Positions 54,307 to 63,695 are shown, counted from the first letter of the stretch. The stretch: DNA of 64,000 bases from Aeriscardovia sp. (GCA_017538895.1 JAFYHY010000029.1:87745-151744), one strand, 5' to 3'. The notes: generated from the letters alone by a model not told the origin. A program made the numbers and translations.

Positions 54307-56607
54307 ATGATAAGGCGATATCATTCTCGATTAACAAATATTGTGCTAGGAACAATAGCAGCTGGGGCAACTATTTTTGCTGGCCCAACATCAGCGTTAG
54401 CATGCACTCAAATATTTGTAGGCGATAACTATACAGCCAATGGTGATACATATGTAGGAAGAAACGAAGACAATGCACCACGATGGGAAAAAGTTTTCGG
54501 TATCCAACCTGCACAAAAAGATTTAAAGTTTTATTCACAAGTATCGAATTTCACTTATACAGTTCCACAATCATACCGATACACATATGTCAGAGATAAT
54601 AAATCGTACTATAATCCTGAAGCTACAAATGCTTTCCCAGAAGCAGGAGAAAACTCACAAGGAGTAAGCGTATCAGCAACAGAATCCACGGCATATAATT
54701 CTAAAATCGCAAAAGTTGATCCTGTCGGATCTGCAGATGTCAATAATCCATGGGGCATCCCAGAATATAACCTTGCTGGCCTGATCTTGTCACAAGCAGC
54801 AACCGCACGAGATGGCGTCCAAATTCTCGGAAACCTAATAAACAAATACGGTTCACTCAATTGCAACCAAGTAACAATTTCTGACAAAAACGAAACATGG
54901 CTTTTCATGCTTCTATCAGGACACCAGTGGATTGCTATCAAAATGCCACAGAACGTCGTATCCATTAACCCAAATATGGGTAATTTAGAATTCAACGTCA
55001 ATATTAACGATTCATCATCATGCTTACATTCATCAGGACTAGTCAGTACAGCACAAAAAGCCGGATCATTAGTAACCTATCCTGATGATCAAATCAATAT
55101 TGGTGCCAGCTACGGAGAAGTCAACTCTGGATTTGGCCAATATGACCGACTTGCTCAAGGACGCTCCTACTTCGGTGCTCCACTCTCATCCAGCGATTAC
55201 ACAACAAACAGTCTCGGACAAATCACTTCTCTTGTACACCCACAACTTGAATTTACTCCTGGAGGCACTAATTACAACACTGACTTCATCCTCCGAGCAT
55301 TCGCAGATCGCGGTGTAGGAACACCATTTAACGCCAATACCAACAAAAATCTTTACTCTATTGGTAACCAAAATACTGTCGAAACAAATGAATTCCAAAT
55401 AAATCATCGGCTCTCATCAGATATTGCAACCGTACAATGGGAATCTCTATCAAGACCAGAATTTGGTATTTTCATTCCAAATTACAGCGCACTCCTCACA
55501 AAAGTAAGCCCACTGTATGGGAACATTAACACCTGGCAAGGCAACACCGTAGACGAAGCAAGCAGCGATAGCGTTCAAGAAGCATTGAACGGTCCAACAA
55601 ATAACCTCGATGAAGTAATGATGGATATCAATACACTATGCTTCAATAACCGCAATACAACAGCTACAAATGTCAAAGCATACTTCGCTGTGATTCAAAA
55701 ACAAATCATTGCACAACAACAAGCAGTGGCACAGTTAATGGATCAAACTCCAACTAATGAACGCACTAACTTAGCAAATGAAGCAGATGAAGTAATCACA
55801 CAAAGTGTATATAACAAAGCATTAAACGTGCTGAAAGAACTACGTCTTTACCTGACCAGTAAAGATCCATCATTCCTCGCCAACGGTTCAGCAGTATTTA
55901 CACCTTCAGATTACGATGCAGCCACCAATACAATGAGGACACCATTAGTATATGCTGCAGCAGTAATCAATCCAACACTCGCCAAACAACCAGCACAATC
56001 AATACAGTATGAACAAAATACTCATACAACACCGTTAACAGCACAAGCAAAGGAAGACGATGGAGTAAACGGATCATCAACAACACTGACATATACATGG
56101 TATAAAACTGCTAATAAAGCATCAGCAGATAACATCGCAGCACAAAAGAACTCCAGCTATGATAACAATGCAACACCATCAATACCTGCTGATATGACTG
56201 TTGTTGGCCATAATATGAGCTATACCCCATCGTCAGCACACGTTGGTACTGAATACTATGTCCTTCGAGTTACTAATGCTCAAGGCCTTTATATAGATTC
56301 AAATGTAACTGCAATAAGTATCACGACATCAACAGCCGCATCAAATACGCCAGTATCTCAAACGACAAGCAATACCCCATCCTCAACGCAACCATCAACA
56401 CCAACAACGTCACAACCATCAACACCAACAACAAAACAAAACAAAACACCAGCAACAAACAACAATAGTCACTTATCAGCATTAGCAAAAACTGGACAAG
56501 CACTTCCAATTGCCTTACTCCTAACACTTTTCGTCACTGCAGTCATTGGAAGCGCGACAGTTTTTTACCGGAAGAAAAAACATCCTACTAATAAAGAAAT
56601 GAACTGA
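54307..56607 (+). CDS. Secreted, wall-anchored C69 (U34) family dipeptidase
   Basis: 766 residues from ATG 54307, which has AGGAGG seven bases upstream. The signal peptide ends TSALA, and the next residue, Cys33, would become the N-terminal nucleophile, as in C69 dipeptidases (ACTQIFVGDNYTANGDTYVG; then GRNEDN). The peptidase covers about 32-480. An Ig-like region (TLTYTWYKTA, GTEYYVLRVTNAQG) and a Thr/Pro-rich linker with repeated QPSTPTT follow. The end is LAKTG (726-730), a hydrophobic helix and RKKKH, a sortase signal. It probably cleaves peptides at the cell surface, feeding amino acids to the cell. No sortase gene is in the window. Confidence 0.85.
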   Translation: MIRRYHSRLTNIVLGTIAAGATIFAGPTSALACTQIFVGDNYTANGDTYVGRNEDNAPRWEKVFGIQPAQKDLKFYSQVSNFTYTVPQSYRYTYVRDNKSYYNPEATNAFPEAGENSQGVSVSATESTAYNSKIAKVDPVGSADVNNPWGIPEYNLAGLILSQAATARDGVQILGNLINKYGSLNCNQVTISDKNETWLFMLLSGHQWIAIKMPQNVVSINPNMGNLEFNVNINDSSSCLHSSGLVSTAQKAGSLVTYPDDQINIGASYGEVNSGFGQYDRLAQGRSYFGAPLSSSDYTTNSLGQITSLVHPQLEFTPGGTNYNTDFILRAFADRGVGTPFNANTNKNLYSIGNQNTVETNEFQINHRLSSDIATVQWESLSRPEFGIFIPNYSALLTKVSPLYGNINTWQGNTVDEASSDSVQEALNGPTNNLDEVMMDINTLCFNNRNTTATNVKAYFAVIQKQIIAQQQAVAQLMDQTPTNERTNLANEADEVITQSVYNKALNVLKELRLYLTSKDPSFLANGSAVFTPSDYDAATNTMRTPLVYAAAVINPTLAKQPAQSIQYEQNTHTTPLTAQAKEDDGVNGSSTTLTYTWYKTANKASADNIAAQKNSSYDNNATPSIPADMTVVGHNMSYTPSSAHVGTEYYVLRVTNAQGLYIDSNVTAISITTSTAASNTPVSQTTSNTPSSTQPSTPTTSQPSTPTTKQNKTPATNNNSHLSALAKTGQALPIALLLTLFVTAVIGSATVFYRKKKHPTNKEMN

Positions 56608-56615
56608 CAGATATA

Positions 56616-56660
56616 AGAAGAGACTAGCCAACTGATATACACAGTTGACTAGCCTCTTCT
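56616..56660. terminator. Bidirectional terminator between dipeptidase and methyltransferase genes
   Basis: 19-base arms (56616-56634 and 56642-56660) with two mismatches, between two converging genes. Confidence 0.8.
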
Positions 56661-56683
56661 CAATAAATAAATAGATACAATGA

Positions 56684-57349
56684 TTAATTCTTCATTCCAC
56701 AAACCTGATACATATGTGCATTATCAACAACTTTGTATACCAAGAGATCCTGATCAAACATATTCGCTAACTCAGTTGATGATATTAAACGGTTACTGAC
56801 ACCTTTAGCTCCACGTTGATGAACACCATTAAGAGTTTCACGTCCCAACCCATGTGCAACAGCGAGAATACCACCAGGAACAAGAAGCGTTGATAACTTA
56901 TCAATAAACTTCTGTGGTTCAAGGAAATGAGGCCACGCATTGTAAATCATAATAACGTCATAACCTGTTCCAATGGCATCTTTCTCTGCATCCGCTTGCA
57001 AAAGATGAATTGAAGAGTTATCTGCAAACTTTGATCGAGCTACATCAAGCATTCCTGCACTAATATCAACTCCAGTAATATCAGCGACGCCACGCTCAAG
57101 ATAATACGGAAACATGATTCCTGTACCACAAGCAATATCAAGAATACGCTTACCAGCAGTAATCTCTGCATTGTCAAGAATCTGTTGAATGATTTCTGTG
57201 TGAGGATGCTGATGATCATCCCAATCAGAAGCACGCTGATCAAAATATGCTGCAATCTGATTTTTATCATCTGTAGCATGCAAATCTTTTCCGTCAAGAG
57301 GTTTACCTAATGGCGTCTCAGTAATGAAGGAATGAGATGTATCTGACAT
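56684..57349 (-). CDS. SAM-dependent methyltransferase linked to the ECF operon
   Basis: 221 residues, class I methyltransferase. SAM motifs: RILDIACGTGIMFPYYL, TGVDISAGMLDVA, and DVIMIYNAWPHFLEP. The N-terminal part FDQRASDWDDHQHPH is seen in UbiE-like relatives. AAGGAA precedes the ATG. Last gene of the minus-strand operon ecfA1-ecfA2-ecfT-S-methyltransferase, 23 bases after the S component. It may act on the imported compound; the substrate is unknown. Confidence 0.8.
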   Translation of the reverse strand: MSDTSHSFITETPLGKPLDGKDLHATDDKNQIAAYFDQRASDWDDHQHPHTEIIQQILDNAEITAGKRILDIACGTGIMFPYYLERGVADITGVDISAGMLDVARSKFADNSSIHLLQADAEKDAIGTGYDVIMIYNAWPHFLEPQKFIDKLSTLLVPGGILAVAHGLGRETLNGVHQRGAKGVSNRLISSTELANMFDQDLLVYKVVDNAHMYQVCGMKN

Positions 57350-57372
57350 AACGTTTTTCCTTAACTGTCTAA

Positions 57373-57951
57373 TTATGCTTCGATAGAACCTTGTTTCTTA
57401 GTATGAGAAACATAACGTTCTGGAATAAGGTGTGCTTTCATTAAAGCAAATACAATCGAAGGAATTAAAATGAGCTGGATAATCAAACCTGGGAGACAGG
57501 TAATGAAGTATCCTGTTGCCCAAGCACGCATGGAATAACGACCTGCTGCAAAGATAAATCCTTTTGCCGTACCAGCTGCAACACTACCAACGATAATTGC
57601 GGTAACAATTGAAATATATAAATCACCATATGTGTGGTGTGTGTGAACCCACAACATCATCAAAGCACAGCAGACACCGCAGAAAGCACCTTGAATCATC
57701 ATAATTGGAAGATAAGCCATAGGAGGCATACCGGTGAAAACAGTAGAAAGCAGTGGGCCAACAATACCGCATAATAATCCAAAGCCCCAATTACAACTTA
57801 AACCACAGATCATAATTGGGAAGAACATTGGATCATAAATATCACCACCACGTGGAATGGCATGGAAGAACATAGGAAGAACAACGCAGAGAGCAATACA
57901 AACAGCGGTAATAATAGATTGCTTTACTCCACTCATACTTTTATTAGCCAT
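57373..57951 (-). CDS. ECF transporter S component (substrate-binding), substrate unknown
   Basis: 192 residues with about six membrane helices. IPRGGDIYDPMFFPIMICGL and GIVGPLLSTVFTGMPPMAYLP match a group of S components in which a P-M-pattern loop lies between helix 1 and 2. S components bind a vitamin or metal compound and associate with the EcfT-EcfA-EcfA' module. I considered cobalamin-precursor and tetrapyrrole transporters, but cannot decide. AAGGAG before the ATG at 57951. It belongs to the operon with the ATPase and T genes. Confidence 0.78.
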   Translation of the reverse strand: MANKSMSGVKQSIITAVCIALCVVLPMFFHAIPRGGDIYDPMFFPIMICGLSCNWGFGLLCGIVGPLLSTVFTGMPPMAYLPIMMIQGAFCGVCCALMMLWVHTHHTYGDLYISIVTAIIVGSVAAGTAKGFIFAAGRYSMRAWATGYFITCLPGLIIQLILIPSIVFALMKAHLIPERYVSHTKKQGSIEA

Positions 57952-57998
57952 ACTTTATTTCTCCTTCAAAAGTTAAAAATAATGATGAGTAGTGTGTG

Positions 57999-58808
57999 CT
58001 AAATCCTTAAGAAACTCAAAGCAATTTGGGCAACACAAAGGACTATAAAAATGGCAAGAGTGAGTTTTGATTTTGAATCAAACTGGCCAAAGTGTTGGAT
58101 CATTCTAGTCTTTTCAACGCGGTAACCACGAGCCTCCATAGCAGTACTTAATTCGTCTGCACGGCGAAAAGCATTAAGAAAAATAGGTAACAATAAAGGT
58201 AGATATGCTACACCACGTTTCCATAAACTTTTACTTTCAAATTGCGCACCGCGAGCGATCTGTGCTTCACGAATATTCTGCGCCTCACTATACAAGCTTG
58301 GAATAAATTGAACTGCAATAGAAATGATGAGTGCAATCTGCGCAACAGGAAGACCAACCCATCGAAGTGGTTTAATCAATGATTCCAAAGAATATGTCAT
58401 TTCAATAGGTGGAGTAGTCATCATAATAATATTTGAAACAATCATGACAAGAATGACACGCATAACTATTTGTGCTCCATGAATTAGACCATAGATAGAA
58501 GGAGCAAAAATCCACCAATGAAACAAGGGATGAGGAGAGTGATTGAACAAAAAGTTCATAATAAAAATCACAATAAAAAACGGTAAACACCATCGAACAG
58601 GTGACAGCACTTCTGAAATATGAAGCCGTGATAATAGAAAAATAGTTAGTAGAAGAATAACTGATAATGCATATGTAATCAGCGATTTAGAAAACAGGAT
58701 AATAATGATACCAAGAACCAGTGCAGCTAACTTCACACGACTATCAAGATGATGAAAAAAAGAATTTCCTACATGATATGTAGGCATAATTGATTGCTGA
58801 TTACTCAT
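57999..58808 (-). CDS. ecfT: ECF transporter T component EcfT
   Basis: 269 residues from ATG 58808, with GAGGAG upstream and an eight-base overlap with ecfA2. Six membrane segments and a cytoplasmic coupling region with two Ala-Arg-Gly-type motifs: REAQIARGAQF and STAMEARGYR. Links S component and ATPases. A longer frame to 58868 would overlap ecfA2 more and is unlikely. Confidence 0.9.
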   Translation of the reverse strand: MSNQQSIMPTYHVGNSFFHHLDSRVKLAALVLGIIIILFSKSLITYALSVILLLTIFLLSRLHISEVLSPVRWCLPFFIVIFIMNFLFNHSPHPLFHWWIFAPSIYGLIHGAQIVMRVILVMIVSNIIMMTTPPIEMTYSLESLIKPLRWVGLPVAQIALIISIAVQFIPSLYSEAQNIREAQIARGAQFESKSLWKRGVAYLPLLLPIFLNAFRRADELSTAMEARGYRVEKTRMIQHFGQFDSKSKLTLAIFIVLCVAQIALSFLRI

Positions 58809-59673
58809 TACTTTTCTCCTCTCTACGCATAACATTGGCAACACTTGTAAATAGAGAAGATGGTTCAATAATATTAGTTGGCAGCTGAATACCAGACTGA
58901 CGTAAGGTATATGCTAACTGTGAAGATTGACTCGGGAAAATACCATATTGCGTTAATTCCTGAGAATCAGAGAATGCATCACTAGTCACACCATCAAAGA
59001 CTTTCATACCATGATTAAGAATCAGAAGATGACGTGTACACATACAAATCGCATCAGAATTATGCGACACCATAATAATAGTCATTCCACTTTGATTGAG
59101 CTCAGTAAGAAAGTTTAAAAATTTTTCTCTACCTAAAGGATCTAAGCCAGCAATAGGCTCATCTAAGAGAAGGATTTGTGGATGAGCAGCAAGAACAGAT
59201 GCTAACGCAACACGTCTTTTTTGTCCTCCCGATAATCCTAGAGGAGAAATATCTTTAATAGCTTCATAGTTAAAACCAAAACGTTGAAGAATATCTTGCG
59301 CATTCTGTTCGATTTCTGCTTTTGAAAAGCCTAAATGACGCATCCCAAAAGTAACTTCACGGTAAACTGTGGTTTCAAAAATCTGATTTTCTGGAAACTG
59401 AAATACAAAGCCAACACGACGACGCAAAAGCTGACGAGAATAACTATTTTTATTACGTCCATTAATATCAAGATTATCAATAGAAATAGTTCCCGACTGA
59501 GGTGTAATAAGCGCATCAATCAGACGCAATAACGTAGATTTACCACTACCTGTACGCCCCATAACTCCAACGAAATCACCGTCTTGTATCGTTGTAGAAA
59601 AATGAGTCAAACCATCCGTATGAGACTGTTCAGTACTATAGCGATAAGTGACATCATCTAAAACTATTGACAT
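58801..59673 (-). CDS. ecfA2: ECF transporter ATPase EcfA2
   Basis: 290 residues. Walker A GRTGSGKSTLLRL, Q-loop FQFPENQIFETTVYREV, signature GLSGGQKRRVALA, Walker B LLLDEPIAGLDP, switch His in MVSHNSDA. One of two ATPases powering the ECF importer. The ATG at 59673 overlaps the ecfA1 stop by ten bases. Confidence 0.93.
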   Translation of the reverse strand: MSIVLDDVTYRYSTEQSHTDGLTHFSTTIQDGDFVGVMGRTGSGKSTLLRLIDALITPQSGTISIDNLDINGRNKNSYSRQLLRRRVGFVFQFPENQIFETTVYREVTFGMRHLGFSKAEIEQNAQDILQRFGFNYEAIKDISPLGLSGGQKRRVALASVLAAHPQILLLDEPIAGLDPLGREKFLNFLTELNQSGMTIIMVSHNSDAICMCTRHLLILNHGMKVFDGVTSDAFSDSQELTQYGIFPSQSSQLAYTLRQSGIQLPTNIIEPSSLFTSVANVMRREEKSNE

Positions 59674-60494
59674 AATAACTGCGCCAACCCCTCGTTAGTT
59701 AGTGGAGCGGAATACTCCGGGAACCTTCCAGGGAATTGTTCAACAAGATACCAATAAAGACGAGTTGCTAACGGTGGTACTAAATGTGCTTGAGATAACA
59801 ACGTGCGATCTGTTAATATCGTCTCCGGACTTCCTTCAGCCAATATTTTGCCAGCACTCATTACAATTACTTGATCAGCATTCACAGCTTCCTCAATGTA
59901 ATGAGTAATCATAATAATTGTGTATCCTTGTTGATGAAGCTCATGAATTAATGAAAGAACTTCCTGTCGTCCTTCTGGATCTAACATACTAGTTGCTTCA
60001 TCAAAAATCAGAATATCTGGTTTAACAGCATAAACAGATGCAATAGCAAGACGTTGTTTCTGTCCTCCTGATAAAGAATGAGGATCTCGATCTTCATAAT
60101 TCTCAAGATGAACTATTTCTAAAGCTTTATGAATACGAACAGAAATTTCATTATCAGGAAAATCAAAGTTCTGCAGTCCAAAAGCTACTTCTTCACGTAC
60201 CAAAGAAGATACAAACTGATTATTTGGATTTTGGAAAATCATGCCACAGGTTTTACGCACATTCCATACTTGTGTTGGATTAGTGGCATCGATGCCAGCT
60301 ATACGTAGAGAACCTGAATTAATCGGCAATAATGCATTAAAATGACGTGCTAAAGTAGACTTTCCACTGCCATTAGTACCAATAACAGCAAGAAAACTTC
60401 CGCGCTGGACAGACAAAGAAACATCATCAAGGACTCGATTACTTTCATCACCATCGTATGAAAATGAGATATTCTCTGCTGCGATTACGTCCAT
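59664..60494 (-). CDS. ecfA1: ECF transporter ATPase EcfA1
   Basis: 276 residues from ATG 60494, which has AAGGAG four bases upstream; a longer frame to 60512 is less likely. Walker A GTNGSGKSTLARHF, FQNPNNQFVSSLVREEV, LSGGQKQRLAIAS, and FDEATSMLDPEGR, typical of EcfA1. First gene of the operon, about 90 bases after the tRNA-Ala gene on the same strand. Confidence 0.93.
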   Translation of the reverse strand: MDVIAAENISFSYDGDESNRVLDDVSLSVQRGSFLAVIGTNGSGKSTLARHFNALLPINSGSLRIAGIDATNPTQVWNVRKTCGMIFQNPNNQFVSSLVREEVAFGLQNFDFPDNEISVRIHKALEIVHLENYEDRDPHSLSGGQKQRLAIASVYAVKPDILIFDEATSMLDPEGRQEVLSLIHELHQQGYTIIMITHYIEEAVNADQVIVMSAGKILAEGSPETILTDRTLLSQAHLVPPLATRLYWYLVEQFPGRFPEYSAPLTNEGLAQLLCQ

Positions 60495-60584
60495 GCGGCT
60501 CCTTGCGTGCATAAAAATCCAAACAAATCATTAGTCGGGATTTATTGCAAGCGCTATGAACATATAGCATTAGAGAGAAAAAAG

Positions 60585-60657
60585 TGGAGCTAGCCGGATT
60601 CGAACCGGCGACCCTCTGCTTGCAAAGCAGATGCGCTACCAACTGCGCTATAGCCCC
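60585..60657 (-). tRNA. tRNA-Ala (anticodon TGC)
   Basis: 73 bases, no CCA encoded. The acceptor stem GGGGCTA/TAGCTCC has the G3-U70 wobble pair that marks alanine tRNAs; the anticodon loop TTTGCAA lies between TCTGC and GCAGA. T arm GCCGGTTCGAATCCGGC. Confidence 0.97.
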
Positions 60658-60681
60658 AAATCGCTACCTCTCGGTGCGAAG

Positions 60682-60755
60682 TGGGCTCACCAGGACTTGA
60701 ACCTGGGACCTCGTCCTTATCAGGGACGCGCTCTAACCAACTGAGCTATGAGCCC
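60682..60755 (-). tRNA. tRNA-Ile (anticodon GAT)
   Basis: 74 bases, no CCA encoded. Acceptor GGGCTCA/TGAGCCC, anticodon loop CTGATAA between the GTCC and GGAC stem, T arm CCAGGTTCAAGTCCTGG. Lies 24 bases before tRNA-Ala on the same strand, a frequent pair. Confidence 0.97.
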
Positions 60756-60853
60756 AAACCTGCGTTCAACGCGCATGCAATAAGATATTCTATTGTATTC
60801 TTTTTACAAAGTCAACTAGCGTGTCTTCCTTTATTTTCTAGGAAAATAAAGAC

Positions 60854-61432
60854 ATGACCAATCAAATCCTTAAAGAGAAATGGATATCATTTCAAACCTA
60901 TCATATTCGCTGCATCTATAAAAAAACACAGTACATCTATTTACGCTTCATAAGAAAAACAAAAAATTTCGAAATGACCGTTCCACTATCATGCAAAAAC
61001 ACTGACATTAATAACTTTTTATTAAACAAACAAGCATGGCTATCAAAAGTACTTGAACAATCAACTAAATATAAAGAAATAGATCAACAAAAATGGTCAG
61101 CAGACAAAAAAGAAAGAGCAAAGCAATATCTTCAGCATTATCTAGAAGAAAATTTAACTTCTTGGACACAAAAAATAGGCATCGAACCAACACATATAAC
61201 ACTCAGATCAATGACTTCCCGCTGGGGATCCTGTACACCACAAACAAGAAGAATCCGTCTTAATTTAGCACTAGCCGATTTATCTGATGATTTAATCACC
61301 TATGTATTAGTACATGAACTCATTCATCTACGAATTAATGGACATGGCAAAGATTTCTATGCAATGATGTCAACATTACTTCCAGATTGGGAAACGAAAC
61401 AAAAACAAATGAATACTATTCTACTGGTTTAA
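60854..61432 (+). CDS. YgjP-like (DUF45) metallopeptidase-domain protein
   Basis: 192 residues. The zinc-binding motif is VLVHELIHLRINGHGKDFY (HExxHxxxxxH pattern), preceded by SMTSRWGSCTPQTRRIRLN, the family's signature. Such proteins resemble E. coli YgjP and SprT-like peptidases; the substrate is unknown. The first 60 residues are very basic and AT-rich in codons. Its end overlaps the end of the converging CNNM gene by 17 bases. Confidence 0.85.
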   Translation: MTNQILKEKWISFQTYHIRCIYKKTQYIYLRFIRKTKNFEMTVPLSCKNTDINNFLLNKQAWLSKVLEQSTKYKEIDQQKWSADKKERAKQYLQHYLEENLTSWTQKIGIEPTHITLRSMTSRWGSCTPQTRRIRLNLALADLSDDLITYVLVHELIHLRINGHGKDFYAMMSTLLPDWETKQKQMNTILLV

Positions 61433-62765
61433 CTTCAGTAGAATTTATTGGATTAGACTCATCTGCTACTTCATCAGCATCATTTTTTTGCTTACGAACC
61501 TCAATGGTCTGAATTCGACGCCCATCAACTTTCATAATGACCATGTCATATCCATCATCAGAATGATAAAGATCACCTTCATGAGCCATTTTGCCTGTAT
61601 GGAATAAGAAATATCCTGCAACAGTCTCATATGGTCCATCTTCTAATTCAATGCCAGTTAAATCAGCAAAATCTTCAATGGTCATGCCACCCTCGATAGT
61701 AGCGACACCATGAATAAAGATGCTTTGGCCTTCTTGAATACCCATGCCAGAGAACTCATCATGAACATCGCTGACAAGCTCTTCAACCATATCCATCAAA
61801 GTAACAATTCCATCAGTTCCACCATATTCATCTATCACGATAGCTATATGAGCATTTTTCTTACGAAGCAAACTTAATGTTGGTAAAAGCTTAGAAGTAC
61901 CAGGAATCGACAGAATAGGATGCATAACATCTCGAACATACGTATGCAAAGGATCTTTTACATCGAGTAAATCACGAACATGAACGCATCCAAGAACATC
62001 ATCAAAATCTTTGCCAATAACAGGATATCGATCGTAAGGTTGAGATTGAACTTCTTCAATAGCATGAGTGATAGTACTATCATTCTCCAAAAAAATAACA
62101 TCTACGCGAGGTCTCATAACCTCAGCAAGAGTTGTTTCTGATGCATCAAAAACATCGTCTAAGATAGTTCGTTCTTGACGATCTAGTTGAGTATTTGTTG
62201 AGACAAGGACTCGTAACTCATCATCACTGACCTGTGACTCTGTCTCATTTGGGTCAAGACCAATCATACGAACAATAAGATTGGTTAAAGTACTAATCAG
62301 CCAAATGAATGGTGTACAAATAGTTGCAAAAACATCTATAGAGGGAACAACAGCATGCGCGATACGCTCTGTTTTTTGCATAGCTATTCGTTTAGGAACT
62401 AACTCAGAAATAACAATAGCAAAATAGGAAATAATTAATGTAAGAAGAATTGTTGTCACAACAGAAGCAATATTCTTATCCATTCCTAAACGTGTTAAGT
62501 AAGGGATAATACTTGGAGAAATAGATGAAGCACCAAATGATGCAGAAAGAAAACCAGTAAAAGTTGTACCTATCTGTACTGCTGATAAAAAGCGATTAGG
62601 ATTATGCGCAACTTTTGCGATTCGTGCTCCCCGAGAATCTCCTTCTTCCTCCATTTGCTCAATTTGCGAATCTCTCAAAGAAATTAAAGTCATCTCTGTG
62701 CATGAGAAAACTCCGCCGATTAATTGAAAAACGACAATAAAAAGAACATTAAGCCAAATGGACAT
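61416..62765 (-). CDS. CNNM/CBS-domain membrane protein (CorC/TlyC-like)
   Basis: 449 residues. N-terminal CNNM (DUF21) domain with four hydrophobic segments (start WLNVLFIVVFQLIGGVFS), then two CBS domains (MRPRVDVIFLENDSTITHAI; MHPILSIPGTSKLLPTL; DEYGGTDGIVTLMD), and a C-terminal CorC_HlyC domain with DGYDMVIMKVDGRRI. Members regulate or transport Mg2+ and Co2+. The old name hemolysin C is not supported as a function. Confidence 0.88.
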   Translation of the reverse strand: MSIWLNVLFIVVFQLIGGVFSCTEMTLISLRDSQIEQMEEEGDSRGARIAKVAHNPNRFLSAVQIGTTFTGFLSASFGASSISPSIIPYLTRLGMDKNIASVVTTILLTLIISYFAIVISELVPKRIAMQKTERIAHAVVPSIDVFATICTPFIWLISTLTNLIVRMIGLDPNETESQVSDDELRVLVSTNTQLDRQERTILDDVFDASETTLAEVMRPRVDVIFLENDSTITHAIEEVQSQPYDRYPVIGKDFDDVLGCVHVRDLLDVKDPLHTYVRDVMHPILSIPGTSKLLPTLSLLRKKNAHIAIVIDEYGGTDGIVTLMDMVEELVSDVHDEFSGMGIQEGQSIFIHGVATIEGGMTIEDFADLTGIELEDGPYETVAGYFLFHTGKMAHEGDLYHSDDGYDMVIMKVDGRRIQTIEVRKQKNDADEVADESNPINSTEVKPVE

Positions 62766-62861
62766 ATATATAACAATAAAACGATGGGACGATGCTAAAA
62801 GAGGAATACAATAAAGAAAAACTTTTTTCGCTACAGAATATGAAGAGAAAGGACCAATAAT

Positions 62862-63473
62862 ATGGGATCTTCAACACTTGTTGCTTATTTCTCCCAGCCT
62901 GATATTGCATTACCGCAGGGTGATGGTGAAGATCAGCCAGCTACAGGTCTTCTTCTTGGACAACATCTCGTTGGAAATGTGCAGTATATTGCTCAAGCAA
63001 TTACACAATTAACTGATGGTGACTTGTTTAGAATCAAAGCGAAAAAGCTGTATCCAGCAAGTTATCGTATGACATGTATGATCGCTCGAGGTCAACAACA
63101 AGCACAAGAACGACCAGAGCTTGATGAGATCATTGATAATTTTGATAAATATGACACTATCTACCTTGGTTATCCAATCTGGTGGATGGATTTACCTATG
63201 CCTGTTTATACATTCTTAGAGACTTATGACTTTAGCGGCAAAACTATAATCCCATTCATTTCTCATGGTGGATATGGTGCTGCTCAGACAGTTAAAAGTA
63301 TTGAAGAGACAGCCAAAGGTGCAACGGTTGAAAAGACAGCTCTTGTTCTTAGCGCAGGAAAAGAAACATTAGATGCACCGCGAATAGTTGCACGCTGGCT
63401 AAAAGAATTAGAACAAATTCACGCAGCACGTCGACCATATATTCCTCAAGATGAGAAAAAACAAGAAGAATAA
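62862..63473 (+). CDS. Flavodoxin family protein
   Basis: 203 residues. STLVAYFSQP near the start fits the FMN phosphate loop; YLGYPIWWMDLPMPVYTFLE and PFISHGGYGAAQTVKSI are the other FMN-binding parts. Probably a redox enzyme of the flavodoxin_4 type. AAAGGA lies upstream of the ATG. Divergent from the CNNM gene and ended by a strong terminator. Confidence 0.85.
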   Translation: MGSSTLVAYFSQPDIALPQGDGEDQPATGLLLGQHLVGNVQYIAQAITQLTDGDLFRIKAKKLYPASYRMTCMIARGQQQAQERPELDEIIDNFDKYDTIYLGYPIWWMDLPMPVYTFLETYDFSGKTIIPFISHGGYGAAQTVKSIEETAKGATVEKTALVLSAGKETLDAPRIVARWLKELEQIHAARRPYIPQDEKKQEE

Positions 63474-63490
63474 AAATAAAATATAATAAA

Positions 63491-63534
63491 ATATAAATAA
63501 GGGGTTAGTAAAATTACTAACCCCTTATTTATAT
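63491..63534. terminator. Bidirectional terminator after the flavodoxin gene
   Basis: 21-base perfect arms (63491-63511 and 63514-63534) with AT ends and a four-GC core. It serves the flavodoxin gene (+) and the tRNA-Ala/tRNA-Leu pair (-). Confidence 0.9.
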
Positions 63535-63538
63535 TAAG

Positions 63539-63621
63539 TGCACGCGGGGGGAGTTGAACCCCCACGACCATACGGTCACTAGCACCTGAAGCTAGCGCGT
63601 CTACCATTCCGCCACGCGTGC
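63539..63621 (-). tRNA. tRNA-Leu (anticodon CAG)
   Basis: 83 bases with the long variable arm of leucine tRNAs. Acceptor GCACGCG/CGCGTGC, anticodon loop TTCAGGT between CTAGC and GCTAG, T arm GGGGGTTCAACTCCCCC. No CCA encoded. Confidence 0.96.
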
Positions 63622-63622
63622 G

Positions 63623-63695
63623 TGGAGCTAAGGGGAGTCGAACCCCTGACCTCTTCCATGCGAAGGAAGCGCGCTACCAACTGCGCCATAGCCCC
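63623..63695 (-). tRNA. tRNA-Ala (anticodon CGC)
   Basis: 73 bases, one base upstream of tRNA-Leu on the same strand. Acceptor GGGGCTA/TAGCTCC with G3-U70; anticodon loop TTCGCAT between CTTCC and GGAAG; T arm AGGGGTTCGACTCCCCT. No CCA encoded. Confidence 0.96.

Noticed and set aside
57373..57951. Assigning the S component to a named vitamin (cobalamin precursor, heme, queuosine)
   Set aside because: The motifs recalled are not specific enough, and the methyltransferase does not settle it.
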